Source: UBA4416 sp964543545 | Lineage (GTDB): Bacteria > Bacteroidota > Bacteroidia > B-17B0 > Aurantibacillaceae | Assembly (NCBI GenBank): GCA_964543545.1 | Contig: CAZIYT010000001.1 | Coordinates: 496,001-560,000 of the forward strand | Direction: 5' to 3' | DNA: 64,000 nt | Shown: piece by piece, positions 61,399 through 64,000 of the stretch | How the letters are laid out: each line of letters opens with the position of its first letter | Position numbering within the stretch: the first letter of the stretch is position 1 | Program-made: the position numbers and the translations under genes | Notes under the pieces: generated by a model | The model's input: the letters and a program-made list of their open reading frames with translations, nothing else | Databases searched by the model: none | What the model was told of the DNA's origin: nothing

Positions 61399-62628
61399 AT
61401 GGAGTCCTTTAAAATTATATCCCTTACCCATAAATCAGCCCCCCTTGAATTGATCGGTAAGTTACATTTGGATGAGGTTCACCAGGCAGCATCTCTCGAC
61501 GCCATCAAACAAAAAATGGCCCTGAAGGAATTGCTTTTTTTAAGCACCTGCAACCGCGTAGAACTGGTAGTGAATACTTCCGCCGAAACAGACCGCGAAT
61601 TTTTATCAGAGCTTTTACTGTCTGTCAACCCAAAGCTTTCAACCATTGAATTAGATTCCCTTTTAGATAAGATCAACGTTCACCACGGAGAGCATGCCAT
61701 GAGGCATTTGTTCAACGTATCGGCCTCCCTCGACTCGCTGGTGGTGGGAGAGCGTGAGATCATTACGCAGGTGCGTAAAGCTTACGAGTTTTGCAACGGG
61801 CTGGGCATTACGGGCGACACGATCCGCCTGGCTGTGAAACATACCATTGAAACCGCCAAGAAAGTATATACGGAAACCGACATTGCCAAAAATCCGGTAT
61901 CGATTGTGTCGCTTGCCTACAGGCAGTTGCGCAACCTCGGTATTAAAAATAACGCCCGCATTGTGTTTGTGGGCGCCGGCGAAACCAATGTGAACATGGC
62001 CAAATACCTGAAGAAGCATGAGTATGCCAATTTCACGGTGTTTAACCGCACACTGGCCAATGCGGAGAAGCTGGCAAAAGACCTCAACGGAAAAGCTTTT
62101 GAGCTGTCTGCCATCTCTGATTTTAAAGAAGGCTTCGATGTGCTGATCACCTGCACAGCTTCCCAGGAGCCCGTGATCACAGAAGCGATTTATACTTCTC
62201 TCTTAACTAACAGCACTTCCAAAAAAGTAGTGATCGACCTGGCCCTGCCGGCCGATGTAGAGGCTGCCATCCTTCACAAGCACGACCTGTTCTATATCGA
62301 CATCGAATCGCTTAAAAAACAGGCGGTAGAAAACCTGCTGAAACGCGAAGGGGAAATCGATGCCTGCAAAGCCATCATCAATGCCAAGGTGGAAGAGTTC
62401 AAGCACCTGTTCCAGGAGCGCAGGATCGAGCTGGCTTTCGGTGAGATTCCAAAGCAAATCAGGTCCATCAAGGAAACGGCCATCAACGAGGTGTTTGCCA
62501 AAGACCTGAACCAGCTTGACACCGAGAGCAAAGAGGTGTTGGAAAAAGTGCTGAGCTACATGGAGAAAAAATACAACGCGCTTACCATCAAAACCGCGAA
62601 AAAAGTTTTCCTGGAAGAAAATCCTTAA
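61399..62628 (+). CDS. hemA: Glutamyl-tRNA reductase
   Basis: A 409-residue HemA. The catalytic Cys is in STCNRVEL (C51), and SLDSLVVGEREIITQVRKAYE (~111-131) and the NADPH-binding VGAGETNVNMAKYL (~190-203) follow. The enzyme makes glutamate-1-semialdehyde from glutamyl-tRNA, the first step of haem synthesis. hemC follows in the same direction after a small membrane gene. Confidence 0.95.
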   Translation: MESFKIISLTHKSAPLELIGKLHLDEVHQAASLDAIKQKMALKELLFLSTCNRVELVVNTSAETDREFLSELLLSVNPKLSTIELDSLLDKINVHHGEHAMRHLFNVSASLDSLVVGEREIITQVRKAYEFCNGLGITGDTIRLAVKHTIETAKKVYTETDIAKNPVSIVSLAYRQLRNLGIKNNARIVFVGAGETNVNMAKYLKKHEYANFTVFNRTLANAEKLAKDLNGKAFELSAISDFKEGFDVLITCTASQEPVITEAIYTSLLTNSTSKKVVIDLALPADVEAAILHKHDLFYIDIESLKKQAVENLLKREGEIDACKAIINAKVEEFKHLFQERRIELAFGEIPKQIRSIKETAINEVFAKDLNQLDTESKEVLEKVLSYMEKKYNALTIKTAKKVFLEENP

Positions 62629-62650
62629 GCCAACCCAAGATCTTATAACA

Positions 62651-62863
62651 ATGGAATTTTTTGGAGAGATACTCGGCGAAGCTTTCGGCGAGGTTCTGTT
62701 CCGGATTGTTTTAGTTATTCTAAAAAGCATCTGGGTTTCCCTCTTATGGCTTTTCAATTTAGGCCAAATCTCCTACATGATCATCTGGGAAAAACCAACA
62801 AGAGCCTGGCGCGGCGGGTTGGCATTGATTCTCGCGGGCATTGGTTTTATGGTGTTTATCTAA
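62651..62863 (+). CDS. Small membrane protein between hemA and hemC
   Basis: A 70-residue protein with two or three hydrophobic helices: FRIVLVILKSIWVSLLWLFN (~16-35) and GGLALILAGIGFMVFI (~55-70). EFFGEILGEAFGEVLF is amphipathic. No family recognised. The ATG at 62651 lies 22 bases after hemA; co-transcription is plausible. Confidence 0.5.
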   Translation: MEFFGEILGEAFGEVLFRIVLVILKSIWVSLLWLFNLGQISYMIIWEKPTRAWRGGLALILAGIGFMVFI

Positions 62864-62870
62864 AGTACGT

Positions 62871-62966
62871 TTAACCGCAAAGCGCCGCGGAGAAAAAACG
62901 CGGAGATCGGAGAGGTTTATAACTTTGCGCTCCCTGCGAACAAAACTTTGCGCTCCCTGCGGTTAA
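62871..62966. repeat. Direct and inverted repeat before hemC
   Basis: AACTTTGCGCTCCCTGCG occurs twice (62921-62938 and 62944-62961). The block is flanked by TTAACCGCA and TGCGGTTAA. It resembles dispersed repeats found in intergenic DNA of Bacteroidota; no role is apparent. Confidence 0.6.
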
Positions 62967-63016
62967 GAACTAAAAATAGCTTATCTTGGAGCCTCTAATT
63001 TTTATTCTGAATTCGT

Positions 63017-64000
63017 ATGATAACGATTGGTACACGCGGCAGCGAACTGGCTCTCTGGCAGGCTAATTACACAAAAACGCTTTTGGAAAAACAAGGCCAC
63101 GAGGTTCAGATAAAGGTTATCGCCACCAAGGGCGATACTTCCCAGCAATGGAATACCAGCTTCGACAAGCTGGAAGGCAAAGGCTTTTTTACGAAAGAGC
63201 TCGAGGAAGAATTGCTGGCCGGAACCATTGACGTGGCGGTACATTCGCACAAAGACCTGCCTACCGAGAATCCGGATGGGCTGATCATTGCGGGCGTTTC
63301 ATCGCGCGAGAATCCTGCCGACTGGCTGGTGATGCGCGAGGAGTGCATGGATGAAACAAAAAAATTCTCTTTAAAGGAAAATGCTAAGGTAGGTACCTCT
63401 TCGGCCCGCCGGAAGTCGCAGCTATTGGCTTTCAGGCCGGATGTGGAAATCACCGACCTTAGGGGCAATGTGCCAACGCGCATCAACAAATTACGCGAAG
63501 GGCAATACGATGCCATTTTACTGGCGGCGGCAGGCCTCGAGCGCCTGGAGCTCGACCTCTCCGATTTTCACGTGGAGCAGCTGGAGCCAACGGAATTTAT
63601 TCCGGCGCCGGCACAGGGCGTACTGGCCTGGCAGATCCGCGAAGATGATTATAAGCTGACGGATATTTTTGATGCGATCTGCGATTACGACGTGCTGGTG
63701 AACATCAACATCGAGCGCCGCATTCTGAATCTGCTCGACGGCGGCTGCCAGCTCCCGCTTGGCGCATACTGCGATGTGGAGCTGAACGAGCACGACCGTA
63801 AATTATTTAAAGTGTCGGTAGCCGTGGCCGATGCCTGGAATACACAACCAAAACAACTGTACTACGAAACGACGAACACGGAAGATCTTCCGGAAAAAAT
63901 CGTTGAGCATATTCACCGCATCAGCGGCAAATCGGTCTTCATTTCGCGTGAAGCCTTTGAGAACAACCACCTCAATGCCTGGCTCGGAAAGCTGGGCTTT
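63017..64000 (+). CDS. hemC: Hydroxymethylbilane synthase, probably fused to uroporphyrinogen-III synthase (3' end outside window)
   Basis: The visible 328 residues begin GTRGSELALWQANY and contain HSHKDLPTE, SSARRKSQL and the dipyrromethane-binding Cys in LDGGCQLPLGAY (~C243). HemC builds the linear tetrapyrrole from porphobilinogen. The frame has no stop where HemC would normally end (~300); it continues GKSVFISREAFENNHLNAWLGKLGF, which looks like the start of HemD. So a HemC-HemD fusion is likely, but it is cut by the window edge. Confidence 0.9.
   Translation, partial: MITIGTRGSELALWQANYTKTLLEKQGHEVQIKVIATKGDTSQQWNTSFDKLEGKGFFTKELEEELLAGTIDVAVHSHKDLPTENPDGLIIAGVSSRENPADWLVMREECMDETKKFSLKENAKVGTSSARRKSQLLAFRPDVEITDLRGNVPTRINKLREGQYDAILLAAAGLERLELDLSDFHVEQLEPTEFIPAPAQGVLAWQIREDDYKLTDIFDAICDYDVLVNINIERRILNLLDGGCQLPLGAYCDVELNEHDRKLFKVSVAVADAWNTQPKQLYYETTNTEDLPEKIVEHIHRISGKSVFISREAFENNHLNAWLGKLGF

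Overview
The window is chromosomal DNA from a member of the Bacteroidota. The evidence is secreted proteins ending in type IX secretion (Por) sorting domains, promoters of the TAnnTTTG (-7) type, TonB/PnuC/NadR and SBBP/WG-repeat proteins, and weak Shine-Dalgarno usage. I cannot fix the genus; a Chitinophagales- or Sphingobacteriales-like lineage is plausible. No intact transposase, integrase or prophage was seen. All family assignments are from reading the sequence and from memory; no search was run.

Layout. (1) 1-2165: 3' end of a penicillin-binding protein 1C gene, then a TetR regulator with two matching palindromic operators and a hotdog thioesterase. (2) 2240-9013 (minus): a complete retron defence locus made of a WGR/HEAT-repeat protein, a SWIM zinc-finger protein, a structured non-coding RNA with clear a1/a2, msr and msd elements, and a reverse transcriptase with YADD and VTG motifs. 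This matches the rare WGR/HEAT + SWIM class that I recall as type XIII. (3) 9437-14199: a lipoprotein and a very long WG-repeat-like secreted protein, translationally coupled. (4) 14267-18359 (minus): a candidate peptide-modifying cluster with a DUF692/MNIO iron oxidase, its DUF2063-like partner, two membrane proteins ending in Cys/Gly-rich tails (one interrupted by an in-frame TGA) and a degenerate nucleotidyltransferase.

(5) 19235-32232 (minus): a 13 kb NAD+/ADP-ribose gene neighbourhood. It holds an NrtR regulator with two operator boxes, a PRPP-synthetase-like enzyme, two NADAR proteins, KptA, a metallophosphatase, DUF4291, a deoxyribosyltransferase-like protein, a nicotinamide phosphoribosyltransferase, a macrodomain, two ADP-ribosylglycohydrolases, a TonB receptor, PnuC and NadR. 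Together they could import nicotinamide riboside, remove ADP-ribose from nucleic acids or proteins, and rebuild NAD+, possibly directly from ADP-ribose (NARP1-like). (6) 32598-40661: four type IX-secreted proteins; two are preceded by the same ~330 bp leader with tandem palindromes. (7) 40662-64000: housekeeping and envelope genes (tRNA-Leu, kbl, Smr, comEC, two SpoIIE-type phosphatases, an Omp85-like protein, a LemA/TPM operon, glutaryl-CoA dehydrogenase, hemA, hemC probably fused to hemD), with intergenic palindromic repeats that recur between loci.

The strongest leads are the retron, for which the RNA can be mapped by eye, the MNIO/Cys-tail cluster, and the NAD+/ADP-ribose neighbourhood.
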